A stretch of 60,242 nucleotides of DNA, taken from NCBI GenBank assembly GCA_024103175.1, contig JAGFJE010000549.1, forward strand, positions 1 to 60,242. The letters are read 5' to 3'. A program made the position numbers and the translations under genes. This stretch comes from Phaeodactylibacter sp. Its GTDB lineage: Bacteria; Bacteroidota; Bacteroidia; Chitinophagales; Saprospiraceae. Under the pieces are notes generated by a model. The model saw only the letters and a program-made list of their open reading frames with translations, had not been told where the DNA came from and made no database searches. This document shows, in pieces, positions 1 through 8,806 of the stretch. Position 1 is the first letter of the stretch, and each line of letters begins with the position of its first letter.

Positions 1-178
1 CCCGTATATCATCTTCCTCCAGATCCGGATAATCCTCGAGCAATTCTTGTATAGTCATCCCTGCCGAAAGTAGATCCAGAATAATTTCAACCGGATACCT
101 CATATTTCGGATCGTCGGTTTGCCGAAGGACACATTGGGGTTGATCGTAATCCGGCTTAATAGATCTTTCTCTTCCAT
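1..178 (-). CDS. DUF433 family protein, partial at left edge
   Basis: The reverse strand reads an ATG at 178 followed by MEEKDLLSRITINPNV, then GKPTIR, RYPVEIILDLL and an acidic LEDYPDLEEDDI segment before the window ends. This order (NP-V--GKP-IR, PV--IL-LL, YP-L---DI) is the signature of DUF433, a small winged-helix-like family of about 75 residues often found as the antitoxin-like first gene of VapBC-type pairs. About 59 codons are visible, so only the last 15 or so are missing. If it belongs to a toxin-antitoxin pair, the partner would be the next gene downstream, outside the window, and this cannot be tested here. The family call is firm. The antitoxin role is inference. Confidence 0.85.
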   Translation of the reverse strand, partial: MEEKDLLSRITINPNVSFGKPTIRNMRYPVEIILDLLSAGMTIQELLEDYPDLEEDDIR

Positions 179-241
179 ATTTTTCTTCAATTTTATGATC
201 CGTGCAATTTACCGAATTTTGACCGGTAATCAAACCGTTTC

Positions 242-571
242 TCACTCCTCCGGCGCCGACACCACTTCTACTGTCACCGGGCGGTCGGGCAGGAAGTAGG
301 CCTTCTCGCTCGTGCAGGCATGAACCTTATCGCCCATCCGGCTCAGGTCGTACGATCCTTCCGGTATGCCCAGGCCTTCTTTGGCGATGGGGATGCTGGC
401 TTCCCAGTCGAACACCAGGAGGGTGAAGGCTTCCAGGATCTCATGCGCGTAGCCATATCCAATGATCGTAGCCGAATCTTTGGTGACTACCAATTGCATT
501 TCGGCCCAGGTGTTGATCAGGCCGTAGAAGCCGTCGGCTTCGAGCTGCATTTTTTGGAAAGCGAATTTCAT
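242..571 (-). CDS. hypothetical protein, 109 aa
   Basis: I do not recognise a family. The 109-residue product has no signal peptide or membrane segment and ends in an acidic tail (VEVVSAPEE). It alternates hydrophobic and polar residues as expected for a small alpha/beta cytoplasmic protein. The plus strand has a competing 87-codon frame at 320..583, but the minus frame has the more protein-like composition and lies in the same direction as the DUF433 gene 63 bases downstream, with which it may be cotranscribed. Coding status is likely but not certain. Confidence 0.5.
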   Translation of the reverse strand: MKFAFQKMQLEADGFYGLINTWAEMQLVVTKDSATIIGYGYAHEILEAFTLLVFDWEASIPIAKEGLGIPEGSYDLSRMGDKVHACTSEKAYFLPDRPVTVEVVSAPEE

Positions 572-638
572 GGTATGGAGTAGTTGTTCTTGCCACTAAG
601 ACACCAAGGCACAAAGTTCGGCGCCTGCTTATTTTCCT

Positions 639-1262
639 TCAAGGGATAAAGTTAAAAATATCCCACCAATCCTCGCATTGCTTCGGATTGATGTGTGTCT
701 CATTAAAAAGCTCCCGATGGCGCTGCACCCTTTTCGGGGAAACGGCTTCTCCATAATGAAACACCTTCAGCTCTTTACCTCCCTTGGCATTGGGAACCGG
801 CACGGCCTTTCCTCCTTTGTATGCGGCATCAGCAATCCGGTATTTGGCGCTGAACCGGGTGCTTTCCACCCAGTGCAATCCAACCACGGCTTTGCCCTTA
901 ATAACATCCTTGTCAATGCGGTAAAGGAGTTTTTTGCCCTTGTGGTAAAGAAACTTTATGGTGTTGCCATCCGGCAGCTTTTTAAAGATCACTGTAAACC
1001 CGGCGGCAAAGAAATCTTCGGGGCATTTGTCCTTTGGGTCGAATTCGCCGCCGCCCGGCCAGTCGACGGCCAGGTCGGAATCGGTTACTTCGTAGGAGAA
1101 GGCGGAGCCACCGCCGGTATGGCCCGTGAAATAGGCCAGTTCCGGCGCCGGATCTGGCCGGCTGTAGTACAGTGCGGCAACGGCCAGAAGCGCCAGCAAG
1201 AGCAGGGCCAGGGCATGGAAGGGGAGCCTTCTGCCCGGAGGAGAAGCGAGGGTGTGGTTCAT
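639..1262 (-). CDS. hypothetical membrane-anchored protein, 207 aa
   Basis: The product begins with a short basic stretch, then a hydrophobic helix at about residues 14-33 (ALALLLLALLAVAALYY), and continues as a soluble, lysine-rich domain with a Cys pair (KDKCPEDFFAAGF near residue 80 and PKQCEDWWDIF near the C-terminus). The helix is followed by a Pro-rich segment, consistent with an N-terminal anchor and a periplasmic domain rather than a cleaved signal. A long plus-strand frame (678..1301) overlaps it, but the minus frame has a clean start and domain-like organisation. No family is recognised. Confidence 0.55.
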   Translation of the reverse strand: MNHTLASPPGRRLPFHALALLLLALLAVAALYYSRPDPAPELAYFTGHTGGGSAFSYEVTDSDLAVDWPGGGEFDPKDKCPEDFFAAGFTVIFKKLPDGNTIKFLYHKGKKLLYRIDKDVIKGKAVVGLHWVESTRFSAKYRIADAAYKGGKAVPVPNAKGGKELKVFHYGEAVSPKRVQRHRELFNETHINPKQCEDWWDIFNFIP

Positions 1263-1581
1263 GATGGCGTGTGGTTTTTGGGCAACTATCAGCAGGTATA
1301 GTTACGCTTTAGGAAATACTTTAAGCTTTTCTCATGGGTAAATCTGGATAAGCCTTTGATTTTGCTGACGCAAAGCCGTGGGCTCATTCTGTAAAACATC
1401 GACTTCGCCACAAAAATAGGCATTAACTTGATTAAAAACAACTAAAAACCATATTTATTAAGTTGTTTTTGATTTATCTGGTAAAGTGATACACATTGAT
1501 GATTTTCTCAGAGGCGTCTATCTGAATAGTCTCAACAGTGTAGAGCAAAGGCAATCTGCCGGCCTGGCAAAAAAGTACAGC

Positions 1582-1601
1582 CCCTACGGCTAGCCGTAGG
1601 G
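1582..1601. repeat. perfect palindrome flanked by T-runs on both strands
   Basis: The 20 bases CCCTACGGCTAGCCGTAGGG read the same on both strands. A T-run follows on the plus strand (TTTTTT at about 1607-1612) and another on the minus strand (six A on the plus strand at about 1569-1574). This resembles a bidirectional intrinsic terminator, yet it sits between two divergent genes where no transcript should end. It may be a mobile palindromic repeat or the trace of a lost gene. Confidence 0.55.
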
Positions 1602-1666
1602 CTAAGTTTTTTAACTTGTGGCTTTGTATTATTTCACAATTGGCACAAACATAGCGTGTAAATAAT

Positions 1667-1686
1667 CACAAAAACAAATTTTTGTG
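1667..1686. promoter_or_regulatory. candidate operator dyad of the XRE regulator
   Basis: CACAAAAA-caaa-TTTTTGTG is a perfect 8+8 inverted repeat with a four-base spacer, ending 35 bases before the XRE start codon and 12 bases before the -7 element. A symmetric site in this position is what a self-repressing XRE-family dimer would bind. The dyad is seen directly. Its function is inferred. Confidence 0.5.
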
Positions 1687-1698
1687 CTTTTTATCGTG

Positions 1699-1706
1699 TA
1701 TTTTTG
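1699..1706 (+). promoter_or_regulatory. Bacteroidota -7 element upstream of XRE gene
   Basis: TATTTTTG fits the TAnnTTTG consensus and lies 15 bases before the start codon at 1722, implying a leader of only a few bases. A TTG upstream is spaced 14 bases, shorter than the usual 19 or so, so the -33 part is uncertain. Confidence 0.5.
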
Positions 1707-1721
1707 CATAATCGCTTGTAA

Positions 1722-2123
1722 ATGACAGTCCGGGAGCGATTTATACAACTATTGGAAGCAGCTGGTTATACGCAAACAGATTTTGCCACAAAGGCAGGCT
1801 ACAGCCGGGATGCACTGACCAACTTCATCAACGGCAGGACCAAACTTCCTAAAGTGGACTTTTTCCAGGCCGTGAAAAGGGCCTTCCCTACCCTCAACCT
1901 GGACTGGCTCATTACAGGGCAGGGGAATATGTGGGAAGGGGCGCCTCCCGAAGCGTTGAAAAACCTCACCCCTCCGGATATTGCTGCTACCGCTCCGGAA
2001 CTGCTGCTGCTGAACCGCCTGCTGATACAAAAACTGGAGGAGGTGGCGCGGGTGCTGAAGGATAAAGATCCGGAGGCTTATCGGGCGTTGGGGTTGGGGG
2101 AGTTGGTTGGGAGGGGGCGGTGA
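1722..2123 (+). CDS. XRE-family helix-turn-helix regulator, 133 aa
   Basis: Residues 1-65 form a Cro/CI-type helix-turn-helix domain: a first helix VRERFIQLLEAAG, the TQTDFATKAGYSRDALTNFI turn region, and the NGRTKLPKVDFFQ-FP-LNLDWLITGQGNMW tail that is typical of phage-repressor-like XRE proteins in Bacteroidota. The C-terminal half (residues 80-133) is Leu/Glu-rich and probably an oligomerisation helix. A perfect dyad and a -7 element lie directly upstream, suggesting autoregulation. The end of the frame is suspicious: it terminates in a G-run, and the +1 frame stays open for 30 more codons with protein-like content, so the native protein may be about 165 residues. The family assignment is secure. 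The targets are unknown. Confidence 0.85.
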   Translation: MTVRERFIQLLEAAGYTQTDFATKAGYSRDALTNFINGRTKLPKVDFFQAVKRAFPTLNLDWLITGQGNMWEGAPPEALKNLTPPDIAATAPELLLLNRLLIQKLEEVARVLKDKDPEAYRALGLGELVGRGR

Positions 2124-2217
2124 AAACGACCGGTGGTTAATTGCCCTAACATCTGAACTGGAACGGGAAATCCGGCTGCATGCGCCGGGATTGGCGGAGA
2201 AGTTGGGGTTGGAGTAG
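2104..2217 (+). other. out-of-frame continuation of the XRE gene
   Basis: In the frame one base ahead of the XRE gene, the sequence after the G-run at about 2110-2120 reads on without a stop to TAG at 2215-2217, giving LTSELEREIRLHAPG and LAEKLGLE, an amphipathic helix-like ending. There is no start codon of its own. It is best explained as the original 3' end of the XRE gene, displaced by a slip in the G-run, but a chance open frame cannot be excluded. Confidence 0.4.
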
Positions 2218-2341
2218 TTTCCATATGATATGTTAACAACAAAAAAAAATCAACAAAAATTACGGCTTGGGAACAAACAATTTGTTTAAAAAATGTATTT
2301 TTCAAATGAATCGCTTATCTTTATTGTGACTTATTCGGATT

Positions 2342-2562
2342 ATGGAAACCAAAAGCATAGAACTTAGAATTGAAGGCTTGAGAGAAGGTAAAAAGCTTTC
2401 TCCTGACCTTTTTCGTTTGAGCAACCCTGCGGCAACATTCCGGTTGGGCTTGTAATCGTGCTGGCGCTGTTTGTTTACTTTTTTGATTTCACGCTCTTTT
2501 GCTGTGAAAAGGACGGTTTGGATATTAGTATAAATAACGGGATAGCGATGGCGCTCTGCTGA
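2342..2562 (+). pseudogene. gene debris: 37-codon N-terminal fragment and a membrane fragment
   Basis: An ATG at 2342 opens a 37-codon frame (METKSIELRIEGLREGKKLS...) that stops at 2453-2455. This start resembles the N-terminus of a longer Bacteroidota protein family, not a complete protein. A second, overlapping frame without a start codon reads IPVGLVIVLALFVYFF and ends at 2560-2562, giving one membrane helix. The two pieces look like remains of one or more deleted genes. The sequence between 2218 and 2571 is otherwise empty and markedly AT-richer than its neighbours. Confidence 0.35.
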
Positions 2563-2571
2563 ACAACCTGT

Positions 2572-3894
2572 TCAATGTTTCCCGGTGAGCCTGAGAAAAC
2601 GAAAGCCCAGCAAAACAGCGCTGGCGCTCAGCCCGCACACAAAGCCCGTCCAGATGCCGGCAATGTCCCAGCCTGCCTCGAACGCCAGGGCGTATCCCAC
2701 CGGAATGCCGATCCCCCAGTAGGCGAGCGCTACAAAAGCGGTGGGGATGCGTACATCCTGGATACCGCGCAATAAGCCTACGCCTACCGCCTGTACCGAG
2801 TCGGAGATCTGGAATATGGCGGCAAGGACCATCAACATGGCTGCAAATTCCAGAACGGGCGCTTCATCGTTGAAGAGCAAGGGCAGCTGATGGCGGCCGG
2901 CAATGAAGGCTAGGGCACAGGCCAGGCCGTACGTGCCGGCCATTGCCAGGGTAGTCGTACCGATGTGCCGGGCCTGCTTCCAGTCCCTTCGCCCGTGGGC
3001 AAAGGCCACCCGAATGCTGCCGGCGGCACTGATGCCCAGGGATACCATGAACGTTATAGATGCATAACCCAGTGCGATCTGATGCGCCGCCTGCTGAATG
3101 TATCCCAGCCAACCCGCCATGATGCCGGAGAGGGCAAAAGAGGCCGATTCCATGCCGTACTGCAGGCTGGAAGGAATGCCGATGCGAAAAACGTCGCGCA
3201 TGCGGTCCGCCCGGAATTGTAATTGCTCTCTCAGGTGCTGGCGATAGGGGGTAAATTCTTTGCCTTTGAGGATGAGGATAGCGATGCCGGCCATGATCAC
3301 CAGCCTCGACACCAGCGTTCCGACGCCCGCTCCTTCCAGCTCCATGCGGGGAGCCCCCCATTTCCCAAAGATGAAAGCGTAGTTGACCAGCACGTTGATG
3401 GGGATGGACAGAACGGCCAGATACATGGGCAGGCGCGTCTTGCCCAGGCCGTCGGCAAATTGTTTCATCGCCATGAATAAGGACATGGGAATCATACCCC
3501 AGGCCATCCATTTCAGGTAAGGGCCGGAGAGGTCGGCCACGATGCGGTCCTGCCCCATGTGGTAGACGATGCCCGCCCCCAGATGAAGGGCAAGCGCCAT
3601 GGCAAAGGAAGCCAGCCCCAAGATCCACATACCATTGTAAAGAATGCGCAGGGGCTTGTCCGTATCCCCTTCTCCCAGGGCATTGGCCACCAGGGGCGAG
3701 ATGGCCATCGTCAGCCCGATGCCGAGGATGAGCGGCAGGGTAATGATGTTGTTAACGAACGAAGCGGCGGCCAGCTGGCTGCTGTGGATGGCGCCCACCA
3801 TGGCGCTGTCGATGATGCCGAGCACCATCTGGGAGAGGTTGCCCAGAATGATGGGCCAGCCCAGTTTTAGTGTTTGCCTGACTTCGCCCCACAT
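2572..3894 (-). CDS. MATE family efflux transporter
   Basis: A 440-residue polytopic membrane protein begins at MWGEVRQTLKLGWPIILGN, which is the usual MATE opening. An upstream ATG at 3990 would add 32 residues that look untranslated, so 3894 is preferred. The two six-helix halves are visible: the first contains the QMVLGIIDSAMVG motif of the N-terminal bundle, and the second (after about residue 235) contains GIPSSLQYGMESASFALSG. MATE proteins export drugs or metabolites by Na+ or H+ antiport. The substrate cannot be predicted. The gene is divergent from the DUF5916 gene at 4048. Confidence 0.9.
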   Translation of the reverse strand: MWGEVRQTLKLGWPIILGNLSQMVLGIIDSAMVGAIHSSQLAAASFVNNIITLPLILGIGLTMAISPLVANALGEGDTDKPLRILYNGMWILGLASFAMALALHLGAGIVYHMGQDRIVADLSGPYLKWMAWGMIPMSLFMAMKQFADGLGKTRLPMYLAVLSIPINVLVNYAFIFGKWGAPRMELEGAGVGTLVSRLVIMAGIAILILKGKEFTPYRQHLREQLQFRADRMRDVFRIGIPSSLQYGMESASFALSGIMAGWLGYIQQAAHQIALGYASITFMVSLGISAAGSIRVAFAHGRRDWKQARHIGTTTLAMAGTYGLACALAFIAGRHQLPLLFNDEAPVLEFAAMLMVLAAIFQISDSVQAVGVGLLRGIQDVRIPTAFVALAYWGIGIPVGYALAFEAGWDIAGIWTGFVCGLSASAVLLGFRFLRLTGKH

Positions 3895-4047
3895 CGGAGA
3901 AAGGATTTTGAAGAGGCCGCAAGTTAGTACAAAAGCCGGAGGCGGGCGAATTTTTCGCTTGGAACGGTTGTTAGTACTCCAAAAAAACACCTCATTTCAG
4001 ATTGGTTCAATTCGCCGAACTTTCCTTCTGGCCTAAACACCCGATAA

Positions 4048-6258
4048 ATGAAATACCACTACTACTGCCTGTTGCCCCTCCTGCTGCTTCATCCTGCGGC
4101 GGCTACTACTCAGAGCATCCTGGATGCTTCCCGCCTTTCCGGCCCCATCATTTTGGATGGCGTCCTGGATGAAGGCGCGTGGGAGGAAGCCACTATCCTG
4201 CCCTACAGGATGCAACAACCTCAATTCGGGGTGGACCCCTCAGAAAAAGCAGAGGTGCTGCTCGGCTACGATGGCGAATATCTTTACCTGGGCGGCAGGC
4301 TCTGGCTGAGCGACCCTTCTCTGGTGCGCCCCACCACCTTCAAACGCGACGCCTTCGACGGCACGACCGATTATTTCGGGATCATCATCGACAGTTACCT
4401 CGACAAAGAGAATGCGGTGGCGTTTTTCACCGCCCCCACCGGCCTGCGCTGGGATGGAGTGGTATGGAATGACGCCATGCGGGAAGAGGACATGAGCACT
4501 GACTGGAACACCTTCTGGGATGCAGCCACTACCTGGTCGGATAAAGGCTGGTTTGCGGAAATGCGCATCCCCTGGAGCAGCCTGCGCTTTCAGGACAGGG
4601 ACGGGGAGGTGGTGATGGGCATCATCTCCTGGTGGTACATCGCCGCCCGGAATGAAGTGGATATCTTCCCGCTCATTCCTTTAAACTGGGGGTCGATGAG
4701 CGGTTGGAAACCTTCGCAGGCCCAGGAATTTCGCTTCGAGGGGGTGCATAGCAGCAGGCCGTTGTACATCGCACCCTATGTCCTGGCAGGGCTGCAGCAA
4801 AGTTTTGAACTAAATGAAGAAGAAACCCTGTACGAACGCCACCGGGCCCCTTCTGTTGAGGCCGGGCTGGACCTCAAGTACGGCATCACCAGCAACCTGA
4901 CGATGGACCTCACCGTGAATACCGACTTCGCCCAGGTTGAAGCCGACGACCAGCAGGTGAACCTCACCCGATTCGGCCTCTTTTTCCCGGAAAAACGGCT
5001 CTTCTTCCAGGAGCGGGCCAGCATCTTCGACTTCAGCTTCAACGGCTTCAACCGCTTGTTCTACAGCCGCCGTATTGGCATCGATGACGACGGCAACCCT
5101 GTCCGCATCTACGGGGGCGCCCGCCTGGTGGGCCGTGTGGGAAGGTCCGACCTGGGTTTCCTCAGCATGCAAACGGCGCCCGCCGAAGGCCTCAACTCCG
5201 AGAACTTCACCCTGCTGCGCCTCCGGCGGCAGGTGTGGAATGAGAACACCTACATCGGCGGCATATTCACCAACCGCACAGACTTCCAGGGAAATTACAA
5301 CACGGCCTGGGGGCTGGACGGCATCATCCGCGCCTTCGGCGATGAATACATCACCGCCCGCTGGGCGCAGAGCTTCGAGACCGGGAAGCCCAACGCCCTG
5401 CTTTCCCTCGACCCAGCCCGCATCTATCTCAACTGGGAGCGTCGGCGCTACGATGGTTTCAGCTATAATGTGAGCTTATCGAAAGCGGGCAAAGATTATA
5501 CCCCCGGCATGGGTTTTGAGCTGCGGGAGCACTACACCAGCCTCGAGCCCCGCCTGGCCTATGGCTGGCTGATGGGGGAAAGCTCCAAATTCCTGAGGGT
5601 GCAGGCCTTTTTCGAGGGGCTGTGGGTGGAAAACCACAGCGTGGGAAAAACGGAATCGGCCATTGCTTCGGCGGGCGTTCAGTTCGAAACCAAAAAAGGC
5701 TGGGGCGGGCAGTCCACTTTCCTCTTCGACCACGAGTATGTCTCGGATACCTTTGAGCTTTCGGATGAGGTGGCCATCCCCTTTGGCAGGGACTACGATT
5801 TTTTCCAGGCTGCCGGTTTTCTCTATTCTCCCTTTGCTCAACTGGTGGGGGGAATAGCAGAATATACCATCGGCCGGTTTTACGACGGAGGCCTGCTTTC
5901 CATCGGGCTGGGGCCGCGGGTAAAGATCTCCTCCCACTTCGAACTGGAGGGCTTCTATGGCTACAACCACGCCCGCTTTTCCCAACGGCATCAGCAGCTC
6001 ACCACCCACCTGGCCCGCCTGAAAGCGTTGTACATGCTGGATACCAAATTTTCCATCGCCGCCTTCCTGCAATACAACAGCCTGGAGGAGGTGTACGCCG
6101 GTAATATCCGCCTGCGCTTCAACCCCCGCGAGGGGAATGACCTGTACATCGTATACAACGACCTGCTGAACGGGAACCGGAAGCGGGAGATACCGCATCT
6201 GCCTTTTACGAGTGAAAGAGCGGTGGTGGTGAAGTATACGTATACGTTTGGAGGGTGA
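4048..6258 (+). CDS. DUF5916 outer-membrane protein with CBM9-like N-terminal domain
   Basis: The 736-residue product starts with a signal peptide (MKYHYYCLLPLLLLHPAAA). Residues 25-225 match the carbohydrate-binding family 9-like domain that opens DUF5916 proteins (IILDGVLDEGAWEEA, then GYDGEYLYLGGRLW). The remainder, from about 240, is a DUF5916 beta-barrel: alternating strands with aromatic girdles, GLFFPEKRLFFQERASIFDF, and a final amphipathic strand VVVKYTYTFGG ending in the barrel-closing pattern. Family members are outer-membrane proteins of unknown function common in Bacteroidota. The length is normal. The next gene starts 76 bases downstream on the same strand but has unrelated function. 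Confidence 0.85.
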   Translation: MKYHYYCLLPLLLLHPAAATTQSILDASRLSGPIILDGVLDEGAWEEATILPYRMQQPQFGVDPSEKAEVLLGYDGEYLYLGGRLWLSDPSLVRPTTFKRDAFDGTTDYFGIIIDSYLDKENAVAFFTAPTGLRWDGVVWNDAMREEDMSTDWNTFWDAATTWSDKGWFAEMRIPWSSLRFQDRDGEVVMGIISWWYIAARNEVDIFPLIPLNWGSMSGWKPSQAQEFRFEGVHSSRPLYIAPYVLAGLQQSFELNEEETLYERHRAPSVEAGLDLKYGITSNLTMDLTVNTDFAQVEADDQQVNLTRFGLFFPEKRLFFQERASIFDFSFNGFNRLFYSRRIGIDDDGNPVRIYGGARLVGRVGRSDLGFLSMQTAPAEGLNSENFTLLRLRRQVWNENTYIGGIFTNRTDFQGNYNTAWGLDGIIRAFGDEYITARWAQSFETGKPNALLSLDPARIYLNWERRRYDGFSYNVSLSKAGKDYTPGMGFELREHYTSLEPRLAYGWLMGESSKFLRVQAFFEGLWVENHSVGKTESAIASAGVQFETKKGWGGQSTFLFDHEYVSDTFELSDEVAIPFGRDYDFFQAAGFLYSPFAQLVGGIAEYTIGRFYDGGLLSIGLGPRVKISSHFELEGFYGYNHARFSQRHQQLTTHLARLKALYMLDTKFSIAAFLQYNSLEEVYAGNIRLRFNPREGNDLYIVYNDLLNGNRKREIPHLPFTSERAVVVKYTYTFGG

Positions 6259-6334
6259 GGGGAAATCCCCCAAACATTCCCTTCCTCCCTTTCGTTACCA
6301 AAAAAGATCGTGTTTATCACAAATAAAAAAGCCT

Positions 6335-7792
6335 ATGATCTCCCTGCAAAACCCCACCCTTTTCCAAAACAAAGCCTTCATCAACGGCCGCTGGGTAAAA
6401 GCCGAAAACGGCAAAACCTACCCCGTGAAAAACCCCGCCAACGGCGCCCTCATTGCCGAGGCGCCCGACATGGGCGCCATCGAGACCAGGCGCGCTATTG
6501 AAGCGGCCAATGCCGCCCTGCCGGCCTGGAGGGCCAAAACCGCAGGGGAACGCGCCTCCATCCTGCGCCGCTGGTACGAGCTGCAGATGGCCAACGTCGA
6601 TGACCTCGGCCTCATCCTAACCACCGAGCAGGGCAAGCCGCTGGCGGAAGCCAAGGGGGAGATCAAATACGGCGCTTCCTTTGTGGAGTGGTTTGCCGAG
6701 GAAGCCAAACGGGCCTATGGAGATGTCATCCCCGGACATGACGCCGACAAACGCATCGTGGTGATCAAACAGCCGATCGGCGTGGTGGCGGCAATCACCC
6801 CCTGGAACTTCCCCAACGCCATGATCACCCGCAAGGTGGCGCCGGCACTGGCGGCGGGCTGCACCGTGGTGGCCAAGCCGGCGCAGGACACGCCCCTTTC
6901 CGCCCTTGCCCTGGCCGAACTGGCGAGCCAGGCGGGCTTTCCGCCCGGGGTGTTCAACGTGGTCACCACCAATTCGCCGGCGGAGGTAGGGGGAGAACTG
7001 ACGGCCAACCCCATCGTCCGGAAGCTCTCCTTCACCGGCTCCACCAAAGTGGGCAAGTTGCTGATGGAGCAGTGCGCCGGCACCGTCAAGAAGGTAGGCC
7101 TCGAGCTGGGCGGCAACGCCCCCTTCATCGTCTTCGACGACGCCGACATCGACGCGGCGGTAGCGGGCGCCATCGCTTCCAAATACCGCAACGCCGGGCA
7201 GACCTGCGTGTGCGCCAACCGAATCTACGCCCAGGATACGATCTACGACGAGTTCGTGGAAAAACTCGCCAAAGCGGTAAAGGAACAAAAGGTGGGCCCC
7301 GGCGTCGAGGAAGGCGTCGTCATCGGCCCCCTCATCAACCAGGCCGGCCTGGAAAAAGTGGAAACCCTGGTGGCGGATGCCGTTGAAAAAGGCGCCTCCG
7401 TCATCACCGGCGGGCAGCGGCACGAACTGGGCGGCACCTTCTACCAGCCTACTGTGCTGGCTGGTGTAGACGCCACTATGCGGATGGCCAATGAAGAGAT
7501 CTTCGGGCCGGTCGCTCCGGTCTACCGCTTTAAGGATGAACTGGAAGTGATCGCCGCCGCCAACTCCACCCAGTACGGCCTGGCCTCCTATTTTTATGGC
7601 CGCGACGTGGGCCGCATCTGGCGCGTGGCCGAAGCGCTGGAATATGGCATGGTCGGCATCAATACGGGCATGATATCCACAGCGGTGGCCCCCTTCGGCG
7701 GAGTGAAAGAGAGCGGTATCGGCCGGGAAGGCTCGAAGTACGGGCTGGAGGAGTTTATGGAAATCAAGTACCTGTGCTTTGGGGGGATATGA
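6335..7792 (+). CDS. gabD: NAD(P)-dependent succinate-semialdehyde dehydrogenase
   Basis: This aldehyde dehydrogenase oxidises succinate semialdehyde to succinate, linking GABA or 4-hydroxybutyrate breakdown to the TCA cycle. The start at 6335 (MISLQNPTLFQNKAFINGRW) gives 485 residues, matching the roughly 482 of GabD. An in-frame ATG at 6248 overlaps the previous gene and adds 29 unlikely residues. The cofactor motif TPWNFPNAM, the FTGSTKVG loop, the general base in LELGGNAP (Glu about 257) and the catalytic Cys in NAGQTCV (about 291) are all present with normal spacing. Substrate specificity within the ALDH family is inferred from overall resemblance. No GABA transaminase gene is nearby. 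Confidence 0.9.
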   Translation: MISLQNPTLFQNKAFINGRWVKAENGKTYPVKNPANGALIAEAPDMGAIETRRAIEAANAALPAWRAKTAGERASILRRWYELQMANVDDLGLILTTEQGKPLAEAKGEIKYGASFVEWFAEEAKRAYGDVIPGHDADKRIVVIKQPIGVVAAITPWNFPNAMITRKVAPALAAGCTVVAKPAQDTPLSALALAELASQAGFPPGVFNVVTTNSPAEVGGELTANPIVRKLSFTGSTKVGKLLMEQCAGTVKKVGLELGGNAPFIVFDDADIDAAVAGAIASKYRNAGQTCVCANRIYAQDTIYDEFVEKLAKAVKEQKVGPGVEEGVVIGPLINQAGLEKVETLVADAVEKGASVITGGQRHELGGTFYQPTVLAGVDATMRMANEEIFGPVAPVYRFKDELEVIAAANSTQYGLASYFYGRDVGRIWRVAEALEYGMVGINTGMISTAVAPFGGVKESGIGREGSKYGLEEFMEIKYLCFGGI

Positions 7793-7839
7793 AGTTGACA
7801 GTTGTCTGTTGCTCGTTTTTAACCGGCAACGAACAACTA

Positions 7840-8612
7840 TTAACCACCACCCGCCAGTTTCCTCAGGTCAGGCACCAAAGCCGGCGTCTCTTTTTTATAC
7901 GCCTCAAAATCCGACCTGCCCTCATATTTCTTTTCCAGCATGGGCACCCCGACACCCGGGTGAGCAGCCAGGTGAGCACGATCGGGCTGGCCAGGCTGAC
8001 ATACCAGTGCCCGCAGGGAAGCATCAGCAGCCACAGCCCCCACCAAAGGACGATCTCTCCGAAGTAGTTGGGGTGGCGGGAAAGGCGCCAGAGGCCTTCC
8101 GTCATGATCCTGCCCTTACTGTCCGCCCGGGCCTTGAAGCGCTGCAGCTGCCAGTCGGCAACCGCTTCCCAGAGGAAGCCCAGCAGCCACAGTAATATTC
8201 CGGCCCACTGGAACCAAAGTAACCCGTCTGGCGCCGGCCGCTGTATCAGCGGAAGGGCGATCATCCACATGAAAAAACCCTGCAACAAGAATACCTGAAG
8301 ATAAGACCGTAACACTACCCATTTACCCCACTCTTCCCGCCATTTTGCGTAGCGCCAGTCTTCCTTGCCCTGTTTAGCCTTCCGCCGGCCGATGTGCCAG
8401 GACAGGCGCCCGCCCCAGATGCTGACAAGCAGGGCGGGCAGCCAGCTCCAGGAATGGGGATACTGAATGTGCAGGTACCAGGCTGCCGCCACAAAACCCA
8501 GGCCCCAGCCGACGTCTGCAATGCTATTGTCCCGTTTCCACCAGGAGATGAAAAAAAGGAGGGTCATGTAGATCCAGATGAGCAGGGCGGTGTCGAGGTA
8601 AGGGGAATACAT
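7840..8612 (-). pseudogene. DUF1295 / steroid 5-alpha-reductase-like membrane protein, frameshifted
   Basis: From the ATG at 8612 the product has several membrane helices and the DUF1295 core (DVGWGLGFVAAAWY, then SRHPNYFGEIVLWWGLWL). After LLTRVSG, near 7950, the frame turns into a Lys/Arg-rich nonsense tail stopping at 7863. The frame shifted by one base instead reads GVPMLEKKYEGRSDFEAYKK and TPALVP to a stop at 7840, which is the normal family ending. Adding one G to the four-G run (plus-strand CCCC at 7947..7950) would rejoin the two parts into a full-length protein of about 257 residues. It is therefore a one-base deletion or a sequencing slip. The family acts on lipid-like substrates. 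The role here is unknown. Confidence 0.85.
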
Positions 8613-8806
8613 ATTTTATTGAATTTTTCTGGCCCTGTGAGAATGATGTAGAGCCGTTTCCCGAAAACAACTTTCTTTCATGCATTTTCTTTTGGGCCTT
8701 TCCGGCAAAATAAGTATCATTATTCCATCTGCATAAATAATACAAATCCAATTTCAAGATTCACATGAACCTTTCTATATTCAATTTTGAATGCTAACCC
8801 AAGTAA

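Larger units (their letters stand above)
1263..1721. other. non-coding gap between divergent genes
   Basis: This 459-base AT-rich gap separates the minus-strand anchored protein from the plus-strand XRE regulator. No open frame of note is visible. It holds a 20-base perfect palindrome (1582..1601), a dyad next to the XRE gene (1667..1686) and a promoter-like -7 element (1699..1706), which are listed separately. Confidence 0.6.

Noticed and set aside
1..571. Toxin-antitoxin pair of the DUF433 protein and the 109-residue gene
   Set aside because: The 109-residue protein lies upstream and has no toxin features. The normal partner would be outside the window.
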